From assembly GCA_016866875.1 (NCBI GenBank), contig VGKY01000004.1:1-64000 (forward strand): a DNA stretch of 64,000 nt, in the 5' to 3' direction. Source of the DNA: Candidatus Peribacteria bacterium. GTDB lineage: Bacteria; Patescibacteriota; Gracilibacteria; Peribacterales; Peribacteraceae. Positions within the stretch are counted from its first letter, which is position 1; every line of letters starts with the position of its first letter. This document shows positions 49,821-60,039 of the stretch, one piece after another. The translations under genes were made by a program, and so were the position numbers. The notes below the pieces were generated by a model that saw nothing but the letters and a program-made list of their open reading frames with translations, ran no database searches and was not told where the DNA came from.

Positions 49821-50182
49821 AAGGGTTTGTTGGGTTTGTGAAGTTCATGGAGTTCCTCGCTATCGGTGTAATGACTTAGGCACCCTATAAAGCCCACAAA
49901 CCCCCGAAACCCCAGAAACCCGGAAGAATGTCTCGGTGCACATTGCCAATCGCACGCACCATCCTGTATAACTCCCCTGCACTATCGCTGATCGCTGCGG
50001 TCCTGTCCCTCGACTACGCTCGGGATGACACCCGAGGTTGAGAAGGAATCCTCCGCACTCAGGCGAAATGACGCGATAGATCAAGAACCCAAGGACACTA
50101 TCATCGCATGGACACGCAGCGCTTCCAGAGCGTCCAGCCTGATAACCTCCGCAAACCCCGCAAGCTTTTCTCCCACTCCCCC

Positions 50183-50890
50183 ATGTCCCCCGTCGCTGTT
50201 CCCACTGAAAAAGAGCTTCTCGCTGCCGCGTGCCACATCGGTCACCGCAAGGAGAAGTGGAACCCGAAGATGGCGCCCTACCTCTACGGCGTGCACCGCG
50301 GAATCCACGTGTTTGACCTAACCCAGACGCGCTCGCACCTCGAGCAAGTCTGTGCGGCTCTCCAGAAGCTCCAGGCTGAAGGAAAGACGCTGCTCTTGGT
50401 CTCCACGAAGCAGCAAACGATTCCGTTGATTGAGGAGCTCGGCCAAGTGCTGAAGCAGCCGACAGTGACCAAGAAGTGGATCCCGGGACTTCTCACCAAC
50501 TGGGGCAACATGAAACGCAGACTCAAGTACTACCTCGACCTGCAGCGCTCCTTCCAAACCGGTGAAGTCGAGAAGTACACGAAAAAGGAGCAGATGCAGC
50601 TCCGCAAGAAACTCGCCAAGCTCGATGCGGCCCTCTCAGGGGTGGCGCAGATGACGCAGCTTCCCGACGCCGTGGTCATCGTCGATGCCGTGCGCGATAT
50701 CGTCGCCGTGCGCGAGGCCAAGAAACTTGGGATTCCGCTCTACGGAATATGCGACAGCAACGCTGATCCTTCCGACTTCACGCTCTGCATCCCCAGCAAC
50801 GACGATGCGGTGAAAGCGGTCCTCATCGTGCTCGACACGATCCGCAATGCCCTTGCCGATAGCAAGAAAAAGGAAGTATCGAAAGAATAA
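50183..50890 (+). CDS. rpsB: 30S ribosomal protein S2
   Basis: 'LLAAACHIGHRKEKWNPKMAPYLYGVHRGIHVFDLTQT', 'VTKKWIPGLLTNWGNMKRRLK', 'LPDAVVIVDAVRDIVAVREAKKLGIPLYGICDSNADP'. Confidence 0.95.
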   Translation: MSPVAVPTEKELLAAACHIGHRKEKWNPKMAPYLYGVHRGIHVFDLTQTRSHLEQVCAALQKLQAEGKTLLLVSTKQQTIPLIEELGQVLKQPTVTKKWIPGLLTNWGNMKRRLKYYLDLQRSFQTGEVEKYTKKEQMQLRKKLAKLDAALSGVAQMTQLPDAVVIVDAVRDIVAVREAKKLGIPLYGICDSNADPSDFTLCIPSNDDAVKAVLIVLDTIRNALADSKKKEVSKE

Positions 50891-50913
50891 TGTTTCACTT
50901 TCCATCATCCATT

Positions 50914-51690
50914 ATGACCATCTCCGCAACCGCAGTCATGCAGCTTCGCTCCCGCACGGGAGTATCGATCAACGAGTGCAAGAAAGCCCTCGAGGAAGCG
51001 CAAGGCAACGAAGAGAAAGCCATCGAAATCCTGCGCAAGCGGGGCATCGCGACGGCTGCGAAGAAAGCCGGACGCGACCAGCAGGAAGGCCTCGTCTTCA
51101 TCGAGCAGTCTGGCAACAGGGCTGCCTCAGTCGTCCTGAAATGCGAAACGGACTTCGTTGCCCGTGACAGCAACTTCCAGAGCGTCGGCAAAGCGATCGC
51201 CGTGGCGCTGCTCTCCGACGGCAAGGACGCTGCGCAGAGTGTTGCGGACGAACAGATCCCGGCGGCAGTGCAGAAGCTCGGGGAGAACATTTCACTCGGA
51301 GAACTCAGTCTCGTTGAGGCTCCGGTCGTGGGCGTCTATGTCCACAGCAACAGCAAAATCGGCGTGGTCGTCGGGCTCGAGGGCGGAACAGAGGTGATGG
51401 CTCGTGACGTCGCAATGCACGGCGCAGCCCTCAATCCCCTCTACGTTCGACCGGAAGATGTGGACACGTCCACGCTGGAGAAAGAGCGCGAGATCTGGCG
51501 CGAGCAACTGAAGAAGGAGGGCAAGCCTGAAGCCATCTGGGACAAGATCCTGATGGGCAAGGAGAAGAAGTTTCGGGAAGAAAATGCGTTGCTCACACAG
51601 CCCTTTGTCAAAGATCCGGGAAAGACCGTCCAGACCTTTCTGGGTAAGGCTGTCCTCCAATCCTACCTACGAGCCTCCGCGGGTAAGTGA
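50914..51690 (+). CDS. tsf: Elongation factor Ts
   Basis: 'MQLRSRTGVSINECKKALEEAQGNEEKAIEILRKRG', 'VVLKCETDFVARDSNF'. Downstream of rpsB. Confidence 0.95.
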   Translation: MTISATAVMQLRSRTGVSINECKKALEEAQGNEEKAIEILRKRGIATAAKKAGRDQQEGLVFIEQSGNRAASVVLKCETDFVARDSNFQSVGKAIAVALLSDGKDAAQSVADEQIPAAVQKLGENISLGELSLVEAPVVGVYVHSNSKIGVVVGLEGGTEVMARDVAMHGAALNPLYVRPEDVDTSTLEKEREIWREQLKKEGKPEAIWDKILMGKEKKFREENALLTQPFVKDPGKTVQTFLGKAVLQSYLRASAGK

Positions 51691-51701
51691 TCGTCCGAAG
51701 A

Positions 51702-52069
51702 TCAGTCGAGCAGATCCTGCACTTTCGCGAGGAGCTGCTTTATCGTCTTCTCTCGCTTGACCAGGTATGCGTCGACGCCAAGAGCTTCCTCGCGCGCCGT
51801 GGTGTGTGTCACTGAAGCTTTTCAGCGCGATGACGCTAAACGTACGGCTCTCCTTGGGAAACTGCTTTAACACCTGAAAACCGTCCATCATGGGAATCTG
51901 GAAATCCAGAATCAGTTCTGCGGCGGGGTGCGCACGGATAGCAGCCACTGCCTCCTCATCATTGCACACCGCACGCACAGGAAGGCCAGCGACAGCAAAC
52001 TTCTTCAGATAGACCTGTCTGAGCACCAAGGCATCCTCGGCATCAGGATACCTATGGCATCTATACAGG
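51702..52069 (-). pseudogene. Decayed CheY-like response regulator (receiver domain)
   Basis: 'PDAEDALVLRQVYLKKFAVAG...LDFQIPMMDGFQVLKQFPKESRTFSVIALKSFSDTHHGAR' then +1 frame 'EEALGVDAYLVKREKTIKQLLAKVQDLLD*'. Parallels intact 52083-52469; no start codon at the expected N-terminus. Confidence 0.75.
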
Positions 52070-52082
52070 GCAGTCTAGCACC

Positions 52083-52469
52083 TTACGTGCTCCACATCCT
52101 TTTGGCCTTGAGAAGCGTCTCGACCATAGTGAGGAGTGACTTGATGGTCATTTCACTCTTCACGAAGTAATCGTCTGCACCAAGCTCGTTACCGAGCTTC
52201 TTATTACTCTCTTCGTCATAGTTCGTAAGCATGATCACCGGAAAGGAACGGCTGGCGCGCGGAAACTTCCTGAGTACACCGAATCCGTCGAGCACCGGCA
52301 TGTGCACGTCGAGGATCGCAAAATCGGGGGCTTTCTGCGTGATGAGGGCTACAGCCTCCTCGCCGTTTTGGGCAATGCGAATGTCGTAGCCTGAAAGCGT
52401 GAACTTCTTCTGGTAGACCTCCCGAAGGACGGCGTCATCTTCCGCGATGACGATATTGAACTTGTCCAT
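52083..52469 (-). CDS. CheY-like single-domain response regulator
   Basis: 'NIVIAEDDAVLREVYQKKF', 'FAILDVHMPVLDGFGVL', 'VIMLTNYDEESN', 'GADDYFVKSEMT'. Promoter TTGCAA-N17-TATAAT, -10 box 8 nt from the ATG. Confidence 0.93.
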   Translation of the reverse strand: MDKFNIVIAEDDAVLREVYQKKFTLSGYDIRIAQNGEEAVALITQKAPDFAILDVHMPVLDGFGVLRKFPRASRSFPVIMLTNYDEESNKKLGNELGADDYFVKSEMTIKSLLTMVETLLKAKRMWST

Positions 52470-52519
52470 TAATATACATTATACGCTATTTTCCGAATTT
52501 TTGCAATAGTCGCTTGTGC

Positions 52520-53695
52520 CTAAAGGCCCACGGAAGCGAGTATGCGCGTCAGCCAACGCAAACGCGGGGCACTGAGAATTGGGGTGCTGTGGAGCAAGTC
52601 TTCGCGAACGGTTTCACGGACACTGCGAAGAACTCGAGTATGCCTACCGGAAAGCAGTACATTCACCTCTCCCATACCATCGATAGAAGTAGTCATCAGA
52701 TTTGCCGATCCGATAAACGCCCGCTCGCGGTCGACGAGGATCAGCTTTCCATGAAGCATGACAGGATAACGAAAGATCTGGATGCGTTCCGGGTCGCCAT
52801 GTTTCAGGAGCTCCGCAATGGAAATGGCGTTGGCATTCTGAAACAGATCCGATTCGCCCGGCAGAATGATGCGGACATGCACACCACGTTTGCTCGCGTC
52901 GCAGAGCTGTCGGAGAACCGAAGAATCGGAAAGATATGCCTGTTCTAGAATCAACTCGCGCTTTGCCGATCGCAAAAGCTCCGAAAGAACTGTGCGAATG
53001 GCATGCCCATGGGGACCGTTCACAACGAGACGCACGCGATCACTCGATGCACTATGTCGAGATCCGGAAAGATATTCTTCGATGAATCTCCTTCCGCGAA
53101 GTTCCACGAGAAAATCGTGCCACCGGTAGCGGTATACATCGGCAATATTCATGCCCCCAATGAGTATAGTCTCGTCATCAACGATAAAGACTTTGGCATG
53201 ATTACGCTCTGGTGCGGTATCTACCGTAATGCGAGGGTGTGCCCAAAATCGCCGCCAAATACCGCGGACTTCGCTCTTCGTCGTCACAAAGTCCCTGTCG
53301 AGCTCAAAAAGATCTCCAGCAGTGTCCTTGGTGATACGCACATGCACGCCGCGATCCGCGGCCTCGACGAGGCGCTCGGCGATTGCTCTTCCCGTCACGT
53401 CGTCGACCCAAATGAACATGTGGATAGCGATCGTATGGCGCGCCGATCGCAAGAGTTGTTCGATGCGCGCAAACGCCCGTTCGCCATCCACGTAGAAGCA
53501 CGCCTCGCGCCTGCGCGCGACGGATCCGAACTGCGGACGCGCATGGGTGAGAAGCATCATCCGCAATCCGTAGAAAATCCTCATGCCATGGATGGATTTG
53601 ACCCGTGTGTGGCGGCGTCGGATATAGGCGCCCGCACTGCGAAGGATGGAACGTCGGCCGCGGTAGGAGAGCAGCTTGCGCAGAAACACCCGCAT
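52520..53695 (-). CDS. Phospholipase D/cardiolipin synthase-like protein
   Basis: Two HxK motifs: 'HAKVFIVDDETILIGGMNIAD' and 'HGKLILVDRERAFIGSANLMTTS'. Start placed at MRVFLRKLLSYRG. Confidence 0.9.
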   Translation of the reverse strand: MRVFLRKLLSYRGRRSILRSAGAYIRRRHTRVKSIHGMRIFYGLRMMLLTHARPQFGSVARRREACFYVDGERAFARIEQLLRSARHTIAIHMFIWVDDVTGRAIAERLVEAADRGVHVRITKDTAGDLFELDRDFVTTKSEVRGIWRRFWAHPRITVDTAPERNHAKVFIVDDETILIGGMNIADVYRYRWHDFLVELRGRRFIEEYLSGSRHSASSDRVRLVVNGPHGHAIRTVLSELLRSAKRELILEQAYLSDSSVLRQLCDASKRGVHVRIILPGESDLFQNANAISIAELLKHGDPERIQIFRYPVMLHGKLILVDRERAFIGSANLMTTSIDGMGEVNVLLSGRHTRVLRSVRETVREDLLHSTPILSAPRLRWLTRILASVGL

Positions 53696-53780
53696 ACCGT
53701 ATCGCGGTTCGGCCCCGGAAGCATCGGAAATCGCTCGTTGATCTCCGCAGATCGGCTCCAGATGGACGGGCAGTGAAGCC

Positions 53781-53796
53781 TGTTTTCTGGTATAAT
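53781..53796 (+). promoter_or_regulatory. TGTTTTCTGG-TATAAT extended -10 element
   Basis: Same 9-mer as at 31708-31699 (minus strand) and 35326-35335. Confidence 0.6.
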
Positions 53797-53810
53797 GGTA
53801 CGATACGCCC

Positions 53811-56294
53811 ATGGAGAACCTCCTCCTCGCTCTGACGGCAGTGCTCGGTATCGGCGCGTGCAGTGCCATAGGGGTGCTGTGGCTACGTGCGATCGCCGAT
53901 CGACGCAGGGAGCGCGAACTCGTTTTTCTTCAGGTGGTGATGCCGAAGAAGGAAAGCAAGGAGGACAAGGAACTTGAGTCTGAGCAGTTTTCCTCCGGGA
54001 GGGATTTCCGCGAGGTCATCGGCGTCATGGACCACCTCTTTCAATCCCTCAGCAGCATTTGCAGCACCAAGATCTCCAGTCTGTGGCGAGGACAGGAATT
54101 TTTCGCATTGGAGTACGCCGCGCTCGCAGGGGAAATCCTCTTCTACGTCGTCGTACCGCGGCGCATCGTGCACCTGGTCGAAAAGCAGATTACATCGTTT
54201 TACCCGGATGCCATCATCGACACGGTCGAGGACTACAACATTTTCACCGACGCGTCCGTCGTCGCGGCGCAGCAGCTGATCGCGAATCAGCGCTTTTCCT
54301 CCTCCATCAAAACCTACCAGCAGCTTAAAAGTGACCCGCTCAATACGATCACCAACGCCTTCTCAAAATTCAAGGTCGACGAGGGGGCTGCCGTACAGAT
54401 CGTTCTGCGTCCTGTGAAAACAGGATGGCAAAAGAAGCTGCAGAGGGAAGCGCAACGCATCATCAATCCGAAGAAGGGCGGCGGAGGATCACTCATCAAT
54501 CCCCTCACATGGATCGCCGCCATTCTCGAAATGTTCACCGGAAGCAAATCGGAGGAACTCGAGAAGGAGCATGCGACAGGCGAGCGCGTTTCGCAGATGG
54601 TGGAGGAGTACAGCAAATCCATCGACGAAAAAGCGGGAAACCCGGGTTTCGTTGCCGTCATCCGGATTCTGACATCCGCGGAAAACTCTACGCGCGCGCA
54701 CCAGCTTCTCGACGGAATCACGGCTTCCTTCGGGCAATTCACCCAAATGCAAGGCAATGGATTTCGCACCATGCGCATACCAAACCGACGGCAGATCATC
54801 GCGCGCTTCGTCCGCCGCACCCCTCGTCGCACACTCTCCGCCATGCTCACCAGCCCTAAGATGCTCCTGGGTACCGGTGAGCTCTCCAGCTTGTGGCACT
54901 TCCCAAATATCAAGTACAACAAAGTGGAAACGATCAAGTGGCAGAACTACAAGCTGGCTGCCGCACCAAAAGGCATACCGCAAGACGAAGGTCTCTTCCT
55001 CGGCATGAACGTCTACCGCGGCGAGAAGCGAAAGATTCATATGAAAAACGAGGATCGCTTCCGGCACTTCTACATCATCGGTCAAACCGGTACGGGAAAG
55101 TCATCGATCATCCAGCTAATGGCGCGCCAAGATTTTCACAATGGCAAAGGCGTATGCATCGTCGACCCGCACGGATCGCTTATCGAAGATGTGATGCCCT
55201 ACATCCCAAGAGAGCGCGCCAACGACGTGATCTACTTCAACCCGGCGGACATGGAACGGCCGATGGGCTTAAACCTCCTTGAGGGAAAAACGCCGGAGGA
55301 ACGCGACCTCATCGCTCTCGACGCCATGAACATGATGGTGAAGATGTTCGGCGAGGAGATCTTCGGCCCGCGCATCCAAGACTACTTTAGAAACGGGTGC
55401 CTCACGCTCATGGAAGACGAAGAGGAAGGCGGTGCCATCACGGATCTCGTCAAGCTCTTCACCGATGACGATTGGCAGAAGTACAAAGTGAGCAAGGTGA
55501 AAAATCCCATCGTGCGCTCGTTCTGGGAAAAGCAGATGGCCATGACGGGACAGCGTGAGAAGCAGGAAATGATCCCCTACTTCGCCGCGAAGTTCGGTCA
55601 GTTCTACACCAACACCCTGATCCGCAACATCGTGGGACAAACCAAGAGTGCGTTCGATATCGCCGACTGCATGAATACGGGAAAGATCTTGCTCATGAAT
55701 CTCAGCAAAGGTCTTGTTGGAGACATCAACTCACAGCTCCTCGGTATGATCGTCGTCAATAAGATTCAGGTTGCCGCCATGCGCCGACAGCGCATGGAGA
55801 GCGCAGCGCGCCGCGACTACTTCCTCTACATCGACGAATTCCAGAACTTCGTGACGCCGTCGATCGAATCCATCCTCTCCGAGGCTCGAAAGTACCGACT
55901 CGGTCTCATCCTCGCGCACCAGTACCTCGACCAGCTCGAGAAGGAAAGCAAACTCGCGGGCGCCGTGAGTCTCAAGGGCGCGATTTTCGGAAACGTCGGC
56001 ACCATGATGTTTTACAAGATCGGTCCCCAGGACGCGGAAGTTTGCGCCAAAGAAATGGCGCCAGTGTTCTCCGAGCAAGACCTCGTCAACATGGATGCCT
56101 TCAAGGGCGCCATGAAGCTTTCAGTCGATGGACAACCCAGCCGCCCGTTCAGCATCGATGTCCCCCGCCCCTGGACAGAGACGACCTACCCAAAAGACGC
56201 GCAAGCTGCCGAGGCATTCAAGCAATTGAGTCGCCTGACCTATGGTAGGCAAAGGGATTTCGTGAGCAGGGAGATTTTGAGGAGGATTGGATAG
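53811..56294 (+). CDS. HerA/VirD4/TraG-like membrane-anchored ATPase, paralog 2
   Basis: 'YIIGQTGTGKSSIIQLMARQDFHNGKGVCIVDPHGSLIEDVM', 'YFLYIDEFQNFVTPSIESILSEARKYRLGLILAHQYLDQL'. Collinear with 29081-31684. Confidence 0.88.
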   Translation: MENLLLALTAVLGIGACSAIGVLWLRAIADRRRERELVFLQVVMPKKESKEDKELESEQFSSGRDFREVIGVMDHLFQSLSSICSTKISSLWRGQEFFALEYAALAGEILFYVVVPRRIVHLVEKQITSFYPDAIIDTVEDYNIFTDASVVAAQQLIANQRFSSSIKTYQQLKSDPLNTITNAFSKFKVDEGAAVQIVLRPVKTGWQKKLQREAQRIINPKKGGGGSLINPLTWIAAILEMFTGSKSEELEKEHATGERVSQMVEEYSKSIDEKAGNPGFVAVIRILTSAENSTRAHQLLDGITASFGQFTQMQGNGFRTMRIPNRRQIIARFVRRTPRRTLSAMLTSPKMLLGTGELSSLWHFPNIKYNKVETIKWQNYKLAAAPKGIPQDEGLFLGMNVYRGEKRKIHMKNEDRFRHFYIIGQTGTGKSSIIQLMARQDFHNGKGVCIVDPHGSLIEDVMPYIPRERANDVIYFNPADMERPMGLNLLEGKTPEERDLIALDAMNMMVKMFGEEIFGPRIQDYFRNGCLTLMEDEEEGGAITDLVKLFTDDDWQKYKVSKVKNPIVRSFWEKQMAMTGQREKQEMIPYFAAKFGQFYTNTLIRNIVGQTKSAFDIADCMNTGKILLMNLSKGLVGDINSQLLGMIVVNKIQVAAMRRQRMESAARRDYFLYIDEFQNFVTPSIESILSEARKYRLGLILAHQYLDQLEKESKLAGAVSLKGAIFGNVGTMMFYKIGPQDAEVCAKEMAPVFSEQDLVNMDAFKGAMKLSVDGQPSRPFSIDVPRPWTETTYPKDAQAAEAFKQLSRLTYGRQRDFVSREILRRIG

Positions 56295-56691
56295 ATGGAA
56301 TACGAAGATCTGGTGGGTTATCCGCAGAGACGTGCCGCCGGCACGTCTCTACAGTATCCGTTTCAATGACCGGCAAGATTTCCATAATCATATGGACATG
56401 GTTTGGCATGACAACCCACACATCAACCAAAACATTACCCCGCAACAATGATGTCCTTTGTATCTCGCCCTCCACCATCTTTCCAACAGCATTCAACACC
56501 ATCCTTTCCTCCTGCACTTCCCCAAACCAATGCTTTAGTCCCCTGGTACACACCGTGACGAGGTACATTCCGGCCTCCGCATAATCTTTGCCACATAACC
56601 GCGCCGATGGAATACGGTCCGTCTTACGGAAGAGCCTCATCCCCTTATCATCAATACCTGGACACTCTCTGTCAGCTGTACATACGTACAC
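56218..56691 (-). pseudogene. Truncated REP-associated tyrosine transposase (RAYT, IS200-like Y1 family)
   Basis: 'MRLFRKTDRIPSARLCGKDYAEAGMYLVTVCTRG...VWVVMPNHVHMIMEI' contains the HxH motif; the C-terminal part expected to carry the catalytic Tyr is replaced by sequence antisense to the end of the HerA-like gene. Confidence 0.8.
56327..56351. repeat. REP hairpin agagacgtgcc-gcc-ggcacgtctct
   Basis: 11-bp perfect stem, 3-nt loop. Confidence 0.9.
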
Positions 56692-56714
56692 CTAAAAATC
56701 CACTATGCATCGGT

Positions 56715-56739
56715 AGAGACGCGACGGCGTCGCGTCTCT
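56715..56739. repeat. REP hairpin agagacgcgac-ggc-gtcgcgtctct
   Basis: 11-bp perfect stem, 3-nt loop, same outer AGAGACG/CGTCTCT as 56327-56351. Confidence 0.9.
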
Positions 56740-56768
56740 CCTGGAAATCCAATGGTAGATACGTCCTA

Positions 56769-57947
56769 TCACCGCAAAGCAATTTTCTGTACCGGAACCG
56801 CATGTACGAGGTAGCGCTCAGAGATGCTATCGGGCGGCCAGCAGGTGTAAAGAATGAGCTCCTCGCCTTTACCGTCGTCATTGTAGCGCGAGGTATCTCC
56901 GGCTGGCACGGACTCTCCGTGGGTGACCTCGTACATATGGAGCTTCCCGTCGTAAGTCACGTAGACCTTTTCACCGGTCTTCAGCTCGTTGATCCTACGA
57001 AAGATCTTCGTGTACTGCGACTTGTCCCAAGGATACCCCGAGCTATGCCCATAAATGAGGACCTTGCCCCCACCCCCCGGGAAGCTGAAGAGATGGCCGA
57101 CCCCGTTTTGCAGAGGCTCCAGCACGCCCTGACTCGTGAAAGGATCCGAGGGATGGATGACGGCGAGATCGCTGATGCCGATACTCGGCATGGAGATGGC
57201 GAAGTACTTCTGCGATGCGTATTGCAGAGTCTGTACAGCAGCAACGGCAATCTGCGGGCGTGATGCAACAATCGCGGGAGGTGGGGAAGTCTCTGGTCCT
57301 GAGAATGCTGTCTGGCGTTTTGCTGTGAGGTCGTGCATGCGGTACGCCATGGCGAAAAATGCACCGCGGGTGATGGGAGTGCCGAGCCTAAGGCGCGCTG
57401 CATGCATCACAATATTTTTTTCTATGGAAGCGTTCACGTACGGGGTGAACCACTGGTTGTCACGGTTTTCGATCGAGGGAGAGAGTGTTGCACTCGCCCC
57501 CTGGGCCTTCTCTCCATAGGCTCTCAAAAGCATGGTGACTGCCTCTTCGACTGTCACCGGGTTTGCCGGGCGGAACGTGCCGTCGGGGTACCCCGTGATG
57601 ATCTTGCGCTCGAAGGCAGCCTCGACATACGGCGCGTACCAGCTCTTCTGGTCGACATCGGAGAAGAGGGGCAGCGGAGGCATAGCGATACGAAGACGTT
57701 TGACGAGGGACCTATCTTCGCTGCGCATGCTGAGGATCACCTTGAGGAGCTCTGCCCGGTTGATGCTGGCATAGGGTCGACCGGAGCCGTCTGCATACCC
57801 CGACACGATGCCTTCCTTCGAGAGGTACGCGTAGACCGTGGCGTAGGGGGTAGCCTGGACATCCAAAAACGTTGCAGCCTGCGCACTGATGGCAGTCGGC
57901 AACATCGCGAGAATGGCCGCGAATGCAAGAGCTCTGCGAGAAAGCAT
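56769..57947 (-). CDS. SLH-domain protein with C-terminal sortase domain
   Basis: SLH 'LFSDVDQKSWYAPYVEAAFERKIITGYPDGTFRPANPVTVEEAVTML'; sortase 'KVLIYGHSSGYPWDKSQYTKIFRRINELKTGEKVYVTYDGKLHMYEVT...ELILYTCWPP'. Confidence 0.9.
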   Translation of the reverse strand: MLSRRALAFAAILAMLPTAISAQAATFLDVQATPYATVYAYLSKEGIVSGYADGSGRPYASINRAELLKVILSMRSEDRSLVKRLRIAMPPLPLFSDVDQKSWYAPYVEAAFERKIITGYPDGTFRPANPVTVEEAVTMLLRAYGEKAQGASATLSPSIENRDNQWFTPYVNASIEKNIVMHAARLRLGTPITRGAFFAMAYRMHDLTAKRQTAFSGPETSPPPAIVASRPQIAVAAVQTLQYASQKYFAISMPSIGISDLAVIHPSDPFTSQGVLEPLQNGVGHLFSFPGGGGKVLIYGHSSGYPWDKSQYTKIFRRINELKTGEKVYVTYDGKLHMYEVTHGESVPAGDTSRYNDDGKGEELILYTCWPPDSISERYLVHAVPVQKIALR

Positions 57948-58144
57948 GGAATGCTATTTTAAGTATTTATTGTTTTTATGTCAAATTCTTCGTATTGGCC
58001 AATGGTTTGCATTATTGCTGGAAATAAGGATGGTGTTCTCTTACAGTACCCCGGCATGGCATTCCAGATTGGAATTGTCTCCCTTCGTCCCACAGTAGCG
58101 GGACTACGGAGGGGCAAGTCGGCCTTCCACACCTCCCTATCATC

Positions 58145-59239
58145 ATGGCTTTAACGATTGGTATAGTAGGATTACCCAACGTCGGCAAATCAACGCTTTT
58201 CAATGCGCTCACGCGTACAAAGGCGGCGCAAGCGGCCAACTACCCTTTCTGCACGATTGAACCCAATATCGGCATTGTCGAAGTTCCCGATGAACGACTA
58301 AAAGTGCTCGCCGAAATGGTCAAACCCGAAAAGGTGATCCCCGCCGCCGTGGAATTCGTCGACATCGCGGGACTCGTGAAAGGCGCAAGTACAGGAGAAG
58401 GACTCGGCAATGCTTTTCTCAGTCATATCCGCGAAGTGAACGCCATCTGTCATCTGGTACGCGGTTTTGAAGGAGGCGACGTCATCCACGTCGAGGGATC
58501 GGTGGACCCGAAGCGCGACCGCGAGATCATCGAAGCCGAGCTCGCATTGTCTGACCTTCAAACGGTAATCAAGAGGATCGATAAAGAGCAGGGACCTGCG
58601 CGCACAGGAAACAAGGACGCAAAACTTTCGCTGGCTCTTCTGGAAACAATCAAGCAAGGACTGGAGAAAGGCATTCTCGCTTCGGCAATGGAGCTCAGCG
58701 ATGAAGAAAGGATCCAGCTGAAGAGCTTTCAGCTGCTCACCGGAAAGCCTATGGTCTACGGCGTCAACGTCGCAGAGTCAGAGCTTAGCGATGCAGAGCA
58801 CGATACTTGGAAAGGCAAGCTCGGCCTCAGCGCCGCTACCCCTCTCGTGGTGATCTCCGCCAAAATCGAGGAGGATCTCAGCGATCTCGGCCCCGAGGAG
58901 GCTCGGGAGTACCTCAGCTCGCTTGGCGTAACCTCTTCGGGTCTCGACCGCCTCATCGCCGCCGCCTACGACGCTCTTGGCTACATCACCTACTTCACGG
59001 CAGGCCCCAAAGAGGTGCGCGCGTGGACGATCACCAAGGGAATGACTGCGCCTGAAGCAGCGGGGGTGATCCATAGCGACTTCGAGAAGGGATTCATCCG
59101 CGCTGAGACCATATCGTATAAAGATTTTGTTCAATATGAAGGTGAGCTGGGAGCCAAAAATGCTGGCAAGATGCGCGCGGAGGGAAAAACCTACATCGTC
59201 CAGGATGGCGATGTGATGCATTTCCGGTTCGCCAACTGA
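58145..59239 (+). CDS. ychF: Redox-regulated ATPase/GTPase YchF
   Basis: '[45 protein letters not shown]', C-terminal TGS '[17 protein letters not shown]'. Confidence 0.96.
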   Translation: MALTIGIVGLPNVGKSTLFNALTRTKAAQAANYPFCTIEPNIGIVEVPDERLKVLAEMVKPEKVIPAAVEFVDIAGLVKGASTGEGLGNAFLSHIREVNAICHLVRGFEGGDVIHVEGSVDPKRDREIIEAELALSDLQTVIKRIDKEQGPARTGNKDAKLSLALLETIKQGLEKGILASAMELSDEERIQLKSFQLLTGKPMVYGVNVAESELSDAEHDTWKGKLGLSAATPLVVISAKIEEDLSDLGPEEAREYLSSLGVTSSGLDRLIAAAYDALGYITYFTAGPKEVRAWTITKGMTAPEAAGVIHSDFEKGFIRAETISYKDFVQYEGELGAKNAGKMRAEGKTYIVQDGDVMHFRFAN

Positions 59240-59242
59240 GCC

Positions 59243-59569
59243 ATGACCTTCATCGCCCGCCAGGAACCGTTTACGTGTGAGCACTGCAAAGCGGCCGTGC
59301 AGGAATTGGACAACGGCTCCTACCGCAACCACTGTCCGCTGTGCCTCTTCTCGAAACATGTCGACGAAGTGGGTCCAGGGGACCGGAATTCCACGTGCCT
59401 TGGTCTTATGGAACCTCTCCGCATAGACCAGCACCCCAAGAAAGGGTGGATGATCGTCCACCAGTGTCTGAAGTGCAGCAAAGAAATGCGTAACCGCACT
59501 GCTCCCGATGACGACGTTATTGGCTTTGCAGAGAGACAGGTGAAGAAATTCTTTGCGAAGAATCCTTAA
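59243..59569 (+). CDS. RNHCP-domain protein
   Basis: 'FTCEHCKAAVQELDNGSYRNHCPLCLFSKHVD...GWMIVHQCLKC'. Confidence 0.85.
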   Translation: MTFIARQEPFTCEHCKAAVQELDNGSYRNHCPLCLFSKHVDEVGPGDRNSTCLGLMEPLRIDQHPKKGWMIVHQCLKCSKEMRNRTAPDDDVIGFAERQVKKFFAKNP

Positions 59570-59790
59570 GGATGAAATAAAATTTTGTTCACATTCCAGC
59601 GCTCCTGCAAGGGCTAATTGTCTATGAACACTTGCGAATGAACTTCTCGATAACATAGGATTGCGTTCTCATGCGCGTGCTGCTTCTCATCAGTATGTTC
59701 GGCTTGTTGTTCATTTCGGTGTGACTTTCGAGGGATCTCACCTTGCTCCATTGTATTTTTGCATAGGCGGAGGGATCCGCCGCCACGGGG

Positions 59791-59810
59791 CCTGCCTGCC
59801 GGCAGGCAGG
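59791..59810. repeat. Perfect 20-bp palindrome CCTGCCTGCCGGCAGGCAGG
   Basis: Direct reading; resembles a dispersed palindrome known to me from CPR genomes. Confidence 0.85.
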
Positions 59811-59927
59811 GGTGAAGGGGGAGGCTCTGCTACGTCATCGAGACGCAAATGCCGAAGCCTTGGTGGCATTTTCGGCGAGATACAGAGCCAAGTGGAGGGG
59901 CTTTGGCGGCGGTGCGCTTTTCTTTCC

Positions 59928-59960
59928 TCCTTTCTTTTGTCGGGTAGACAAAAGAAAGGA
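59928..59960. repeat. 14-bp inverted repeat TCCTTTCTTTTGTC-gggta-GACAAAAGAAAGGA
   Basis: Direct reading; perfect stem. Confidence 0.9.
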
Positions 59961-60039
59961 GAATGTTCACATCCAATCGATGCCACACGCATATAGATGC
60001 AGCTTTCTCCCAGCGCTGCTGGGATAAATTGTCATGACG

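Noticed and set aside
56607-57263. 218-aa plus-strand ORF
   Set aside because: Antisense to the SLH-sortase gene and the REP region.
59661-59996. 111-aa ORF in the palindrome-rich patch
   Set aside because: Composed mostly of translated palindromes (CLPAGRG..., FLLSGRQKKGEC); no start context or domain.
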